A DNA stretch of 64,000 nt from Picocystis sp. L7 (GCA_020975725.1 QXJR01000023.1:405061-469060), one strand, 5' to 3'. Shown: positions 41,276-53,170, counted from the first letter of the stretch. Numbers and translations are program-made. Notes: generated by a model not told the origin, from the sequence alone.

Positions 41276-43922
41276 GGCCGACGAAAAGGTGTTGTCCGAA
41301 TCGTCTTTTCCCAGTGGGTTTTGGAGGAGACAGATCGATGATGATCACCGGTCATTCACCACCTACGATTGCAGTGCGACCCACGAGCGTGCGAATCACC
41401 AAACGCCAGGTTCCAAGTTTGACTGTACGTGTGTTCCAACGGTTCCCGTTGCCGTGCTCTTCGGGTCTTGTCGTAGGCTCACGAGTCCAACAAAGCAGCA
41501 AGCAAGCGTCCACGCTCTTCTCTCTGCCCGTCCCTTCTGACACTCCACCAGTGTGTATCAGGTGGGGGGCAGTGCTGCCGTCTCATGCACTCCACGCTAC
41601 CCACCACTGCAGTCGTCGGTGACGGGGTGACCCCGTCCCTTCGATCCCTTCCGAGACTCGAAACCGCCCTCTGTTGGGTTTGGAAGCATCTTCTCCGAAC
41701 AAGAGGGACAAGAGCTCCCCATCGTGGTTGCACCGAACGACGGCCAATGGACGAACATGGGTCCATCCCAAGTTTTTCGGGGTCCGCCGGTGTTGGGAAG
41801 GGGCAAGAGCGGATGCGAGCTTCGGCAGGGATTCTCACATCGGTCTTTTTTACTGCACGACTCGGGGTGGCCCTTCCTACGGTTCTCTTTGGGATCCATT
41901 CCCGGTCCCGGCAAAGAAACTTCCGACCCCAACAAGAGAAGGGGAGGGGTTTCGATCCGGTCGAAAAGGGATCCAAAGGAAGGAGTGCGTCGCAACGAAG
42001 GATAATTCTTGAAGGGTTCACGGCTTTCATTCCTAGACCATCCCTCGACCCGATGAAGTGGAAGGGACAACCGACCAATCGGCATGTGGATCACCGACGA
42101 TTACGTGAGTCTCGAAGAACAAACATTTGGATGCGACAAACTACTGTTGATCATTGTCAAGTACACCCATCCTAATGCATTGGACAACATCGAACATCTG
42201 CGACCAATTCAAAGAGCAGTGCACGTCTTCTGTTTGAAAACTTGGACGAAGACGTTTCCTCCCCACCACAACTCCCCGGCCAACCAGCGAAAGCATTACG
42301 ATGCATTGCCGAAGAATCAGACGCACAACACAGAAAATTGAACGGTGATCAAAACCATCCGCGCTGGCAAAAGACACACGGCCACCGGGTTCACGACCAC
42401 TTCACAACCAGAGTGGAACGTGGAAGTTAAAACTCATAGAAGTACAACTTCTATGGAATGATCCCGGTGCAACGTGGAGCGTAAATGGAGGATGGAAGGC
42501 ATGGGAACGCACCACGGCCTCACCTTGATCTACGCCGGTGGCGGTTTAGAAAGGGAACGGCAGAGAGGCACGCGTGGACGCTTGTCGCCGTGTGTGGGAC
42601 CCATCCCCCAACATGGGATCGGCGACGCACGACGAAGAACGGAACCGTCGATGCACATGCATTCCCCAATGGGACCCCGGGGTTGTGTGGCTCGATTGCT
42701 CTTCATTTGAACGGTGACACGAGGCAATGCATGACGTCCGATTCACGATCGATCCCTCTCACCCAAAACCACACGAGAAAGACGCTTCTTTGCACAAGAG
42801 GAACAACACGTCCCTTCCAAGGGAAGCGAGCGATGGATGGAAACTGGTTGTACATGGACCAGGCCATGGATCCTGGATAGGACGCATGCCGAGGATTGCA
42901 TGCGTGCGCAAATGGTGGCAGGGCAGGGGAAGAGAGTTGCAAAAGGTGAAGACCAGGAGACATGGAGACCCGTGCGTTTGGGGACATCGCATCGGACATG
43001 CACGGATGTGAAAGAAGAAACACGACCATCCAAGTGCCATGGCTTGCCACGAGAGACTCCGGGACCAAAAGGGTCGGTTCCCGTCCGCGCAACCGTCTCA
43101 CCGTCTGATTGCATCCTCACCTGCCTTGGAAGCCGACGCACGAACTCGCTTGCAACGTAGAACGGCATCAGTCCAAGGAACGGAACAGGCCTCCAGAAGC
43201 GATGCCAAGCGCGGGAAGACGGAAAGGATCGAGCCCGGATGAACGGACACGCGCCAGAGATTCGTACCACATCTGGATGGGCGAGGGAACAAAATATGGA
43301 CATACCCTCCAGACGTGCAGGATGACGCAAAATGCGTGATCTGAGCCCGCACAACAACAAACGACCCATTGTATCCCGTCCGTCCGGGTGCATCTCCATG
43401 CCCCAAGCGTGGAGATGCTCCAGAACGGAGAGTGATGCCACGCAGGCCAGTGCATCGTTTGCCGCCGGCGCTGCAAAGGTACTCAGGACGCCAGCAAGCT
43501 GGCTTGTTCCATGCGAGGGGGTGTCCGTGTGCTGAGCCCCGCTTCTTCAGGCCCGACCGCCATATGGCAGGCGGTCGGATGACCCTGGTCTCACGTTCCA
43601 GAGGGGCTACGTGGAGTACGTATGGCTTCCGATTCCGTTGTCGGCTGCGTTTTACCCCTCGCACCAACACCCAAGAGAGGAAGCGATCCTTGAACGAGGC
43701 GAGTTCCGGCCTAGAATATTCATCGTGCGCCTGCAAGCCGTTCCTCACACAACACGCGTGCGGGCGGCGTCTAGACATCACGTGCGACTGGTGTCGCCGC
43801 TCAATTGCTCACCCTCGACACTTCCCTTCGCGGTCCTTGGCAAAGCTTCTACGCCTTTTCCTGTACCTGCGAGGATCCACGGACGGACGTGACACGTGCG
43901 GGGTCGCCCGTTTCCGTTGCGT
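41276..43922. other. Longest gene-free stretch in the window
   Basis: 2.6 kb between the helical-repeat gene and the mitochondrial carrier. Many frames of 60-230 codons exist on both strands, but none has recognisable motifs or a consistent coding look. A spliced gene cannot be excluded. Confidence 0.4.
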
Positions 43923-44771
43923 TCAAGGATCGCCGGGTTGCACTTTTCGGAGCAGAGTGAGTGTGGCTTCGTACACCGCGAAGGTGACGGCCGCGCTGGG
44001 CACCACCCGTGCGATGTGTGGCACCCATCCGGCGTAGAATCCACGGGGTCCTCCGTTCTCCCACGTGTTTCTCAACGCCAGACGTATGCCGGAACCGCCT
44101 TCCTTCTGCATGTGGGTACGCACCACTTGGATGGGATAGGTGGCGGTGGAAGCCAGGAGCTTGGAAGCGGCCGCCATGACCCCAGCGTCTAGTGCACCCA
44201 CGTCTCTGTCTTCGTGTCCCAACCAAGCTCTCTTGATGCCTTCGTATGCGGACAGCTGCAAGGCTCCGTGTCCGGCCATGACCACGCCAGGTGCGGATCC
44301 ACGCCACCACGCCTTCCATCCTTCCTTCTTCTGGATGCTTCGCATGGCTCCGAAGACGCCACGACCGCCTGTCTGTCCGAGCTGCATGCGCGTCTTGACC
44401 AACCAGATGGGATTGGTGAGCACGGCCACGCAGGCTCCTGCGGCGTAGGCGCAGGCCAGGTCCTTGTCCGCGGTCCTCTCATGGCTCCATGCGTTTCGGA
44501 GGAGGTCGAAGAGGGCCATGTACGCGCTCCACGCCACCGAAGCGCCCAGCAAGGAAGGCGAGAGTCCTGCATACAATCCACGTCGACCTTCGCGACGGGC
44601 CATGCTCACCAAGGAAGCGCCCATGGAGGCGTCGCTCTTCGCCGCCGCGGCTTGCCTTCGCGTTTTGAGCACGTCCAAGGGGTGCAGGAGCACCGCAGAG
44701 CACGCACCGCCCGCCATGCCCGCCACGGATCGCTCCCAAGGCGCCATTCGTGCGTCGGATGGGACGGACAT
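43923..44771 (-). CDS. Mitochondrial carrier (SLC25), folate/FAD/NAD-type subgroup
   Basis: A 282-residue six-helix transporter with the three tandem carrier repeats. Each has its signature: PLDVLKTRRQ, PIWLVKTRMQ and PIQVVRTHMQ. The Trp in the second signature and the overall pattern point to the folate/FAD, pyrimidine-nucleotide or NAD+ carrier branch (SLC25A32/33, Ndt). Transported substrate is therefore probably a flavin, folate or nucleotide across the mitochondrial (or plastid) inner membrane. The third signature has His in place of the usual Arg/Lys after VVRT. ATG 44771 is the first true ATG; the frame extends only to 44789. The 23-bp minisatellite starts 29 bp upstream of the start codon. 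Confidence 0.88.
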   Translation of the reverse strand: MSVPSDARMAPWERSVAGMAGGACSAVLLHPLDVLKTRRQAAAAKSDASMGASLVSMARREGRRGLYAGLSPSLLGASVAWSAYMALFDLLRNAWSHERTADKDLACAYAAGACVAVLTNPIWLVKTRMQLGQTGGRGVFGAMRSIQKKEGWKAWWRGSAPGVVMAGHGALQLSAYEGIKRAWLGHEDRDVGALDAGVMAAASKLLASTATYPIQVVRTHMQKEGGSGIRLALRNTWENGGPRGFYAGWVPHIARVVPSAAVTFAVYEATLTLLRKVQPGDP

Positions 44772-44800
44772 GACACGTCCCAAACCCAATGTCTCGTCCC

Positions 44801-45711
44801 TCTCCTTCCTTGTCCTCCGAGCCTCTCCTTCCTTGTCACCCGAGTTTCTCCTTCCTTGTCACCCGAGTTTCTCCTTCCTTGTCATCCGAGCAACTCCTAC
44901 CTTGTCACCCGAGTTTCTCCTTCCTTGTCATCCGAGCAACTCCTACCTTGTCATCCGAGCAACTCCTAGTCATCTGAGCAACTCCTACCTTGTCATCCGA
45001 GCAACTCCTACCTTGCCATCCGAGTTTCTCCTACCTTGTCATCCAAGCAACTCCTACCTTGTCACCCGAGCCTCTCCTTCCTTGTCATCCGAGATTCTCC
45101 TTCCTTGTCACCGGAGCCTCTCCTTCCTTGTCATCTGAGCAACTCCTACCTTGTCATCTGAGCAACTCCTACCTTGTCATCCGAGCAACTCCTACCTTGC
45201 CATCCGAGTTTCTCCTACCTTGTCATCCGAGCAACTCCTACCTTGTCACCCGAGTTTCTCCTACCTTGTCATCCAAGCAACTCCTACCTTGTCATCCGAG
45301 CAACTCCTTCCTTGTCATCCGAGTTTCTCCTTCCTTGTCACCCGAGTTTCTCCTTCCTTGTCAACCAAGCAACTCCTACCTTGTCCTCCGACCAACTCCT
45401 TCCTTGTCATCCGAGCAACTCCTACCTTGCCATCCGAGTTTCTCCTACCTTGTCATCCGAGCAACTCCTACCTTGCCATCCGAGTTTCTCCTACCTTGTC
45501 ATCCAAGCAACTCCTACCTTGTCATCCGAGCCTCTCCTTCCTTGTCATCCGAGATTCTCCTTCCTTGTCACCTGAGCAACTCCTACCTTGTCATCTGAGC
45601 AACTCCTACCTTGTCATCCAAGCAACTCCTACCTTGCCATCCGAGTTTCTCCTTCCTTGTCGTCCAAGCCTCTCTTTCTTATCCGAGCCTCTCCTTCCTT
45701 GTCAACGAGTA
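44801..45711 (+). repeat. 23-bp minisatellite, about 40 units, upstream of the carrier gene
   Basis: A tandem array built on a 23-bp unit, for example CAACTCCTACCTTGTCATCC followed by GAG. There are two main unit subtypes (ACTCCTACC.. and TCTCCTTCC..) interspersed along the array, with variants ending CAA, TTT or CCT. One shortened unit is near 44968. The array is pyrimidine-rich on the plus strand, so any carrier leader transcribed through it would be purine-rich. Because 23 is not a multiple of 3 and the unit lacks stops, the plus frames stay open; these frames are not taken as genes. Confidence 0.95.
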
Positions 45712-48126
45712 CATTGGTTTACCTCTCGGTGTGTCTGTTCGCCCTCCCAAGGTCCAGCAACGAAATTGGATGGCGACCTCACACGGGTTGAACGGGAAAG
45801 AAAACAGCGGGATGGGATGGTCCAAGCATCCGTGGAGTGCAATCCCTTTCGACACATCAAGTGTGAACATGAACAAGACGGAAGGCCCAAGCATACGGTA
45901 AGCAAGGCGCGATTTAGGAAACCTAGGGCGTTTGGAATCGGACGAGAGTGAAGATTGGTGCCGACATAAAATCGAGCGCTCCTCCGGATGCTTGGGGAGA
46001 AAATCACTTCTTTTTACTTATGATCAGACTATGTCGTAACCCTTCAACCTTTCGGCATGCCATACAAACTTCTATTGTCGTGCTCGAACAGCTACTTTGA
46101 GACACAACCCAAGATGTAAGCTAAGAAGAAAAAGAGGCAACTCAATCCTTCAACCCCACAAAAGCTACGGTGTAGGATCACAACACATGTCAAAAACAGA
46201 ACGATAAAGGTTCATGGCAACAAGGACGAAGGTCAATGGTCAAACAACAACACGTTCCTTCTATCCATGTTCACCCCCTTGTAGACAAAATGGACGGACA
46301 ACATTACCACATAACCTAAGCCGTGAAGGCAGGATGCCCGAGAAAGACGATGGGAATCCCATTTTTACATACCTTTGAAATCGAAACAACGCGTGCGCAC
46401 GAACGTCCGTCAGCTCTCGTGAATAGAAGGGTTGAGAGCCTCCGTGTTCTTGCTCAAACGTACCATGTATGTGTGACTTCCATGAATGTGTGTGCGAGAC
46501 TTTTTTCTCCTCTTTCAACATCCGGCACATTGTGCTCGCTGCGTTCCAGTTGATCAGTTTCACGAGTGCCTTCGGCACATTTGGTGCACCGTACCGACCA
46601 TGCAATCATGCAAGGCTATGAGCAAGCACTCTTAGGACCTACCCTCCTTCCTCAAAATATCAACCCATGCCAAGGCATCACCATGAAGCGTGTCCCACTC
46701 CTTTGCAAAGAACTAGGAGGATCCGCTCGGATGGATTGATCCCGGAAGGGTTCCAAACGAACTCGTTGTGCACTTCATTGGATTTCTTCCAAATTCGTGG
46801 TAGGAGCCATCCGCCAACAAGCAAAATCCTTGCCCCTTCAGAAAGTGGTCTCGATTAACGTGTTGTGGAACGCCGTTTCGTGATGGTCATTCCTCTTCGC
46901 TATCAAACACCAAGATTGCAAATGAACAATTCGAGAAAACTTACTTGAATGGGCGTGCCTACATGGACAACAGACTTTGTCTACGCTTTAGTCCCTCCAA
47001 CAAAGAATGTCGGAAACGTGGTCCTTAAACAAGTGCTTATCTATGCAAATGGACCTCGTGCATGTGTATAGGAGGAGTTTCTATCGTAGCCCGCAGATAA
47101 TCAAGAAAATGGCAATGGTTCCTACGCTCCACATAGATTGGATGCTTGCCCGTTTCGCTCACATAACTCCGCATCCATGACATCGTGGCAACTCATAAAG
47201 ATACCACACTTGAAGATTGCCGAACAACCTTTTGCTACCAGTTGTCTCGGGATCCTTCAATCCTCGTCACTTTTGCTGAAAGGTCTACGAGTGGCCTAGA
47301 CCACTTCCAATAGGTTTGCAATCGTGTTTGACATTCCACAAGTACGATACCGGTTGGCGGTGCACATCGCAAAATGTCCGTGTCGATGCGGTGTAGATCC
47401 ATTGACACGAGGGAATAACCTTACTCAAATGGTCGTTCGGTTCCAATCACCAGGAAGAGAAATGTCAAAGAAATTAGTACTTTATCGAATGGCTTTGATG
47501 GGCATCAACATGGCAAGCACCGATTGACCTTGACGCGATTTCCCGGGTCGTACAAGTTTCATGCTAGTGTGCGGCCTTCGTACGATTTTATAGAGCGAAC
47601 CATACATGTACACTTAGTAGGTCTAAGGCGACCCCCCATGGAGATAATATGAACATCCATACTCCTCCATCTAGTACCACAATAAATATTCGAGACGCTT
47701 ACGAAAGGAAGGCCATCAGCCGGGTGCACCTCGGCAGGATGGAGTGGATTATTGATGATGCGGTTGAAACGCTTTTGTTGGTCTCGCTTCGATTCTCCGA
47801 ACGTGCCTAATAGGAGTGATAATAAATAGCACAAAGGAGACCTCGCACGCCCCCTTTGCACAGGAAACCGTCGTCGTTTGGAAGAATCCCACCTGGTGAA
47901 GGAGCGTTGACAATAGTGCTCAACAGACGCAAAAGGACACGAATATTCGTTCACAAGACGCGTGCCTCGAGTCCACAAACGACCCTTCCCACTGCCGCCC
48001 ATAAAAGCGGTCCTACGATCGGATACCTCTTGGTAGAGAACAAACTCCCTCATTTCGAGGTACGGTCCGACACTGAAGTTTGCAGTTGCGTCTAAGAATG
48101 AAAAGCGCGCTTTAGAAGCAACGAAG
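45712..48126. other. AT-richer gene-poor stretch
   Basis: 2.4 kb between minisatellite and scramblase gene. The composition is more AT-rich than the gene regions and the frames are broken up. It may contain decayed mobile DNA, but no domain could be identified. Confidence 0.4.
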
Positions 48127-48996
48127 ATGCCACCGATGGAGGAGGAAGACATCATGGAGGCTCCCATCGTGCAGGACATGCGCAGCGATGTGGATTTCGG
48201 GGTCCTGCGTGGTGCAGTGGTGCGTCGGAGCCTGACCCCACAAGAAGAAGTGAAGAATGCTTTCGGATGGGAGAAAGCATGGACGTATCGCATCTCTGCA
48301 CTGCCAGAAGGAAAGCACGTCGCAAGAACACCGGGAGACAAGGATAGATGGAAACCCACCGACACCGAACTGGCTGAATTGCCGGACATGCTCCTGGCGA
48401 TAGAAAAGTCGGACGCAGCCAGTCGGGTTTGCTTGGGTTGCATGGACTGTGTCGAGATGCGTGAGCTCACCTTCGATTTCCAGAGCGGTAATACCAAATT
48501 GTTCAGTGCTTATCATGCTTCTAGGTGCGGTGGGATCTGCGGCGCGCCTGCCTTCATGCCAGTGAAGGACCAGGATGGCAACAGAATTGGCGTTGTGGAG
48601 GAAGACTACAGCCCGTACTGTGACAAACTGGGCCAGGAGTGCTGCTTCGGAACCTACTTCACCAGTGTGTTTGTTGGAGGTGGAAGAGAAGAAAAACCCC
48701 GGTACACCATACGGTACAACGACGGCTGTTGTGGAAGGGTCAACAACTGCTGTGGCGGAACCTGTGTACGAGCTAATGCTATCCTTGACATCCTGTCAGG
48801 TGATGGTAAATTGGTCGCCACAGTACAGCAGACCTATGCTAGAGACAGAGACGCTGCAATGGAAGCATTCTGTCGTTCATACATGTCTTACAACAACTAC
48901 ATCATAGAGTTTCCCCCAGATGCGACGGATGAAGACAAGAAACTGCTGTTGACAGCAATTCTGCGCATGGACGTGGATTTGCTTGGTGTAGAATGA
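48127..48996 (+). CDS. Phospholipid-scramblase-like protein
   Basis: A 289-residue protein with a scramblase-like core (the beta-barrel family of PLSCR, related to Tubby). Family members bind lipids or act near membranes; a flippase role is not certain. The Cys-rich core is conspicuous: VCLGCMDCVEMRELTF, SRCGGICGAPAF, DKLGQECCFGTYF and NDGCCGRVNNCCGG. The end has the family-like SYNNYIIEFPPDATDEDKKLLLTAILRMDVDLLG, where scramblases typically carry an acidic, Ca2+-binding-like stretch before a terminal hydrophobic helix. Here no strong terminal membrane helix is seen. The ATG at 48127 follows a run of stops. Assigned by overall pattern, so moderately sure. Confidence 0.7.
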   Translation: MPPMEEEDIMEAPIVQDMRSDVDFGVLRGAVVRRSLTPQEEVKNAFGWEKAWTYRISALPEGKHVARTPGDKDRWKPTDTELAELPDMLLAIEKSDAASRVCLGCMDCVEMRELTFDFQSGNTKLFSAYHASRCGGICGAPAFMPVKDQDGNRIGVVEEDYSPYCDKLGQECCFGTYFTSVFVGGGREEKPRYTIRYNDGCCGRVNNCCGGTCVRANAILDILSGDGKLVATVQQTYARDRDAAMEAFCRSYMSYNNYIIEFPPDATDEDKKLLLTAILRMDVDLLGVE

Positions 48997-50649
48997 CGTT
49001 GTCTACAATTCTGATTTTGTGCAAGTATTTGTAATGAGTCTACCATTGATTACTGCCCAGAGTTTTCTGTAGATGCCCTTTGCCCGCTACAGATCCGGTG
49101 ATGACCAACCTCAGCACAGTCAAGTGACCACGAGCCTGCTCCCCATTCGCATATCCGGAGTGCGCCATGAAGAGCTCCCCGGTATACAGGATCACTGCAC
49201 CTCAATTTCAGCAAGCTTTGTCAAACGCGAGGCGCCATTGATGCCTCTCCTTCTCTACCACATGCCTGGAGGGAATTCAGCCGGGCAGGAGTGAACTTCT
49301 ACCAGCGTGACGATGCGCCAGAAAGGCGGTGCCCTGCAATCCCTGTTCTGCAGGCTTTCAAGTATGCATCATTGTGTAGGGCGTGCTCCTTCGCACACAT
49401 GATACTTGCAGAGCTTTAGATTGTTCCATTGGAGGTTGGGTCCACATGTTTGTTCTGCTTGCTCCCCTGTACTTGCTGAACCCATCTGCTGGCTTTACAA
49501 GCTGGTTGATAATACTGCTGTATGGTACAAAGCATGCGTAATGATTCATCTTTGGACAAAATTGTTTCTGGCGGTTGTGGCATACCTGATACATGCTTGC
49601 AGCTTGGTTTCTGGCCTGTGCAAATCAGACAACTTGACGGTGTGCAGGACATGACCAGGGTGGGAACACTCCCCCACTCGAGCTTGTGTATGATCCAAAC
49701 TGACAGTGCACTTGGGCTGACAGATATCGCTTGAAAAGATTTGAACGAAGCGACCGGTGTGAGTCTGCCCGTTGCTTGGAGCCAGCCTTTTCTGGTCCGC
49801 GTGCACGAACGACCATGGTTCTCCGCGCGAGTTGCACTCTTGGAGTCTGGCATGTTGCTCTTGTGACGGCCAACTGGTGAGGATTGAGAACCATTCATGG
49901 CACAATTTGTAGTTTTTTCATGGCCAGCGTGGTGTGTTGTGATCCCTCCCGGCTGTTGGGCAGAGCTGTAATTCCCATCCCTGCGCACGAGTCTTCGCCT
50001 GGGCAGTAGCAAGGTCAAGGCTCCCCACATCGAGGTGGGTGCGAACGAGGTTCGACGGGTGGTTTTCCGGACTGCATTTGTGCTTGCATATCGTCTTTGT
50101 GGACCGAATCTTCCGTGGACACGGACCAGGCATCGATCCGTTTGAAGGAGGCTGGTTCCAAGCAAGGACCCGTATGGTACTGGAAGGCCAATCGCATCGA
50201 CAGTCTGCGAGTCATCCATCTCGGTTGGTCGGTAGGGACGGGTCTTCTTTCCCCACGTGAAGGAGGGTTGGATTTCCTGTGGAGGATGTGGATGTCTCGG
50301 CTTGCGATGGCACGGACATCGCGCCTTTTCGCTTGGTTTGTGCCCAGGCCGTCCGAAAGGACCGGTCTCCTGGGTCTTCCCGATCAACGTTTGGGTTCGA
50401 ATCCTCCTTTCTACCCTGGACGGTCTCGGTTGTAGATGGGAGGGTCCAAGCCCCATCCGATCGAAGGGAAGGACCTTCCCAGTGTCCCTCTCCAAACCGA
50501 GGGACCTCCATCCGGGTTCGACCTGCCGGACGATCGGACGTCCTCTCCCTTTCCACCGGGACGCCGTCCCTTTCGAGGTCCCCTTTCGAAAGGAAGAGAC
50601 CCACCAGGGACGTGGTGGAAGGCGTGGGCACGTGCGACGAAGGAACGGC
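48997..50649. other. Intergenic region between scramblase-like and zinc-finger genes
   Basis: 1.65 kb with no gene recognised. Composition shifts from AT-rich on the left to GC-rich before the zinc-finger start. Confidence 0.45.
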
Positions 50650-51429
50650 ATGGAGGAGGTGTCCAGGCAGCTGGCGCACCTCTCCTCGGCGGTGCGATCG
50701 CTCCAACACGCGCTGGCGGAAGAGACGAGGGCCAGGAGAGCCGCCTGCGAAGAACTGCAGGCCCGATTGGCCGCGGTTTCGCCGGAAGAAGCGCCCACCA
50801 CCCGCATCGAGGCCTGCGAATGGACCTTGGCGGAGGTCTTCGCGTCTCGCGAGAACGCAGAAGCTGGTCTTTCCGAACAGGAGGAACAGGTGGTGCGCGG
50901 ATGGTGCGTCAAACACTACCCGCAAGGAGACGCGGCCTGCGCCAAAGTGCTCTCGGACGACGTGGTCGAACATCCCAGGCACGGCGCAGGAAAGCGACTG
51001 CTGGTGCTGCGCTGTCGACATCGCGACATCTTGGGATGCACGTTTCGGATGAAGGTCCACCGCGCCGAAGACGGTGCCTTGATGGCGTACGTGAAGGGAA
51101 AGCACGAGGACCATGCCGTGGCCAGAGAGCTCGGAAAGATGTCCACCCTCCCGCACGGCGCCACCGCACTCGTGGATCGTTGCTTCCGACACGGCATGGC
51201 GCTCGACAACACCTTGGACGTGCTGCGAAAGGAATGCCCGCACCTGCTGTCGAGCTTCGAAGACAGACAGCTCAAGACCAAGGTCAGGAATCGAAGAGGA
51301 TACCTGGTGAAGAAACAGAGGAAGAAGAAGAAAGACAGCAACGCCCCCACCCAAGCCAACCCGACGCCGAAGGGTCATCCAGAAGCGCACGAGAGCAATC
51401 CCAACGTCCAACAGGTACAGGCGGCATGA
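50650..51429 (+). CDS. Small WRKY-GCM1/FLYWCH-like zinc-finger protein, possibly domesticated from a MULE transposase
   Basis: A 259-residue protein. Residues 1-45 form a coiled coil (Leu heptads, AEETRARRAACEELQARL). The centre has a probable zinc finger with C122 and C130 (RCRHRDILGC) and H152/H155 (GKHEDH). A helical region follows, ending KTKVRNRRGYLVKKQRKKKK. The order and spacing are those of the N-terminal DNA-binding region of the MULE transposase in this window (C144/C150-152, H174/H176, then KKKVRNFLTHQRKK). There is no catalytic core and no SWIM domain. A DNA-binding nuclear protein is inferred. The frame is open to 50257 upstream; the ATG at 50650 starts the coiled coil. Its function and true origin are unproven. 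Confidence 0.68.
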   Translation: MEEVSRQLAHLSSAVRSLQHALAEETRARRAACEELQARLAAVSPEEAPTTRIEACEWTLAEVFASRENAEAGLSEQEEQVVRGWCVKHYPQGDAACAKVLSDDVVEHPRHGAGKRLLVLRCRHRDILGCTFRMKVHRAEDGALMAYVKGKHEDHAVARELGKMSTLPHGATALVDRCFRHGMALDNTLDVLRKECPHLLSSFEDRQLKTKVRNRRGYLVKKQRKKKKDSNAPTQANPTPKGHPEAHESNPNVQQVQAA

Positions 51430-51772
51430 ATTCGACACCGCAACGCACGATTTGCATGGATTGGCACGCTCGAGATGGACGAGGCACCCAGGAAGCGGGG
51501 AAGAGTGCGAATGCACCGCCAAAGGAAGGGGTCCCACGGAAGATCCAACAAAGGGCCGAAGGGCTGCCATCGCAGGGAGAAAAAAGCTAAGGAAAAATCA
51601 ATGGACCCTCGACTTTCCGAAAAGGCGAGGAGAGTGCCGGACAGCGGCGAACCGAGTGGATGCCATCCGAGTGGGCAAACCTACGCCCTGCTGGATGCGC
51701 CCATCCTGGTGGACCGAACGGAACACTGCACACCACCACCTTCCGCCCTCGACCGGACCGGATGCTTCCACC
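51430..51772. other. Gap between convergent genes
   Basis: 343 bp separating the zinc-finger stop and the citrate synthase stop, presumably 3' untranslated sequence. No other feature is seen. Confidence 0.5.
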
Positions 51773-53170
51773 TCACAGGTTCTTCTCCAACCAGTCCATC
51801 GTCAAGGACTTGGGCCGCTCGATCGGCAGACCTAGAGCCCTGGACCAGGTAAGCTGCGAGAGGACTCCGATGGCGCGGCTGGTCCCGAACAACACCGTGT
51901 AAAAGTTGTCATGGGTGATCCCGTAGTGCTGCAGGAGAACTCCACTGTGGGCGTCCACGTTGGGCCAGGGGTTCTTCACCTTGCCTGTCTGCTGCAAGAC
52001 CCCGGGGACCACCTCGTACAGCTTGGATACCAGCTTGAACATGGGATCATCCGGCAAGTGCTTGAGGGCAAACTCGCGCTGGCAGGTGTACCTCGGGTCG
52101 GTCTTCCTCAGCACGGCATGTCCATATCCTGGTACCACCTTCCCCGACTTGAGCGTCTTCCACGCGAAGTCCTCAATCTCTTCCTTGGTCGGATCCATCC
52201 CAAGCTCCATCTGGACGCCCTTCAACCATCGAAGCACCTCCTGGTTCGCCAAACCGTGCAAGGGGCCGGCCAGGCCATTCAAGCACGCCGAGAAGGAGAG
52301 GTAGGGGTCGCTCAAGGCGCTCCCGACCAGGTGGCATGCATGGGCGCTGACGTTCCCTCCTTCATGATCCGCATGGATGGTCTGATACAGGCGCATGAGT
52401 TCCCAGGACTTCTCGTCTTCGTAACCCATCATGCGCGTGTAATTGGCTGCCCAGTCCAAGGAGGGATCTGGTCGGGTGCTCACCGCGGTCTCTCCGCAGT
52501 AGTTGCTCCTGTAGATGTAAGCAGCGATTTCCGGCAGCTTCGCAATGAGGTTCATGGTATCTTCGTACACGTGTTCCCAGTACTTGGTCTTGTGCTCACC
52601 GTCCAGGTACGCCCGCGCAAAACGGGAGCTGGGCTGCAGGGCCATGACCGCAGCGGAAAACTGCGTCATGGGATGTGTATTCCGTGGGAGAGCCTGCAGG
52701 ACGGTGAAGACGTGATGGGGAACTCTGCTCCTTTGGAAGAGTTCTTGGCTGAGCCCATCGACTTGCTCTTTGGTGGGGATTTCGCCGGTCATGAGCAGCC
52801 ACATGAGTCCTTCAGGCAACGGTTCTCCTCCTTCAACGGCCGCCGGGAGCAGTTTCTGACACTCTGGGATGCTGTACCCTCGGAATCGTATCCCTTCGTC
52901 TGCATCGAGGAGCGACGTCTCCCACAGCATGCCTTTGATCCCCCTCATCCCACCGAGCAGCATGCCGAGCGTGACGTCTCCTAGCTTGGTGTCGGCTTTC
53001 GCCTTCAACGCCTTGATTCGTTCCTGTTGTTCGGGTATTTTCTCCGCCAGCACGTCCTTGAGTCCACTTCCGTTCGTCGCGGTGGTCATCCCACGTACCA
53101 CGTCCCATCCACCACCCTGCCATCTCCCGCACTGTTCCGCCACGCGTCGCATCGTCCTGGTCCACGCCAT
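51773..53170 (-). CDS. CIT: Citrate synthase, mitochondrial
   Basis: A 465-residue enzyme that condenses oxaloacetate and acetyl-CoA at the entry of the TCA cycle. The catalytic triad of the pig enzyme is intact: H305 ([10 protein letters not shown]), H351 ([13 protein letters not shown]) and D406 (NVDAHSG). Other matches are [32 protein letters not shown] and the C-terminal [19 protein letters not shown]. The first roughly 30 residues ([17 protein letters not shown]...) are basic and amphipathic, as expected for a mitochondrial presequence. There is no peroxisomal signal. It belongs to the eukaryotic mitochondrial type, not the bacterial hexameric type. ATG 53170 is chosen; the frame is open to 53524. 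Confidence 0.96.
   Translation of the reverse strand: MAWTRTMRRVAEQCGRWQGGGWDVVRGMTTATNGSGLKDVLAEKIPEQQERIKALKAKADTKLGDVTLGMLLGGMRGIKGMLWETSLLDADEGIRFRGYSIPECQKLLPAAVEGGEPLPEGLMWLLMTGEIPTKEQVDGLSQELFQRSRVPHHVFTVLQALPRNTHPMTQFSAAVMALQPSSRFARAYLDGEHKTKYWEHVYEDTMNLIAKLPEIAAYIYRSNYCGETAVSTRPDPSLDWAANYTRMMGYEDEKSWELMRLYQTIHADHEGGNVSAHACHLVGSALSDPYLSFSACLNGLAGPLHGLANQEVLRWLKGVQMELGMDPTKEEIEDFAWKTLKSGKVVPGYGHAVLRKTDPRYTCQREFALKHLPDDPMFKLVSKLYEVVPGVLQQTGKVKNPWPNVDAHSGVLLQHYGITHDNFYTVLFGTSRAIGVLSQLTWSRALGLPIERPKSLTMDWLEKNL

Noticed and set aside
44801-45711. CRISPR-like array
   Set aside because: Units are contiguous with no unique spacers and the context is eukaryotic, so it is a minisatellite.
44990-45951. 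Long repetitive plus-strand frames resembling SSEQLLPCHPS repeats
   Set aside because: They are generated by the 23-bp minisatellite in several frames at once, with no reason to expect translation.
47559-48497. 312-codon minus-strand frame
   Set aside because: It overlaps the scramblase-like gene in antisense and shows no coding signature of its own.
50392-50403. GGTTCGAATCC, a perfect tRNA B-box
   Set aside because: The flanking bases cannot form a T-stem beyond three pairs and no A-box or acceptor stem fits upstream.
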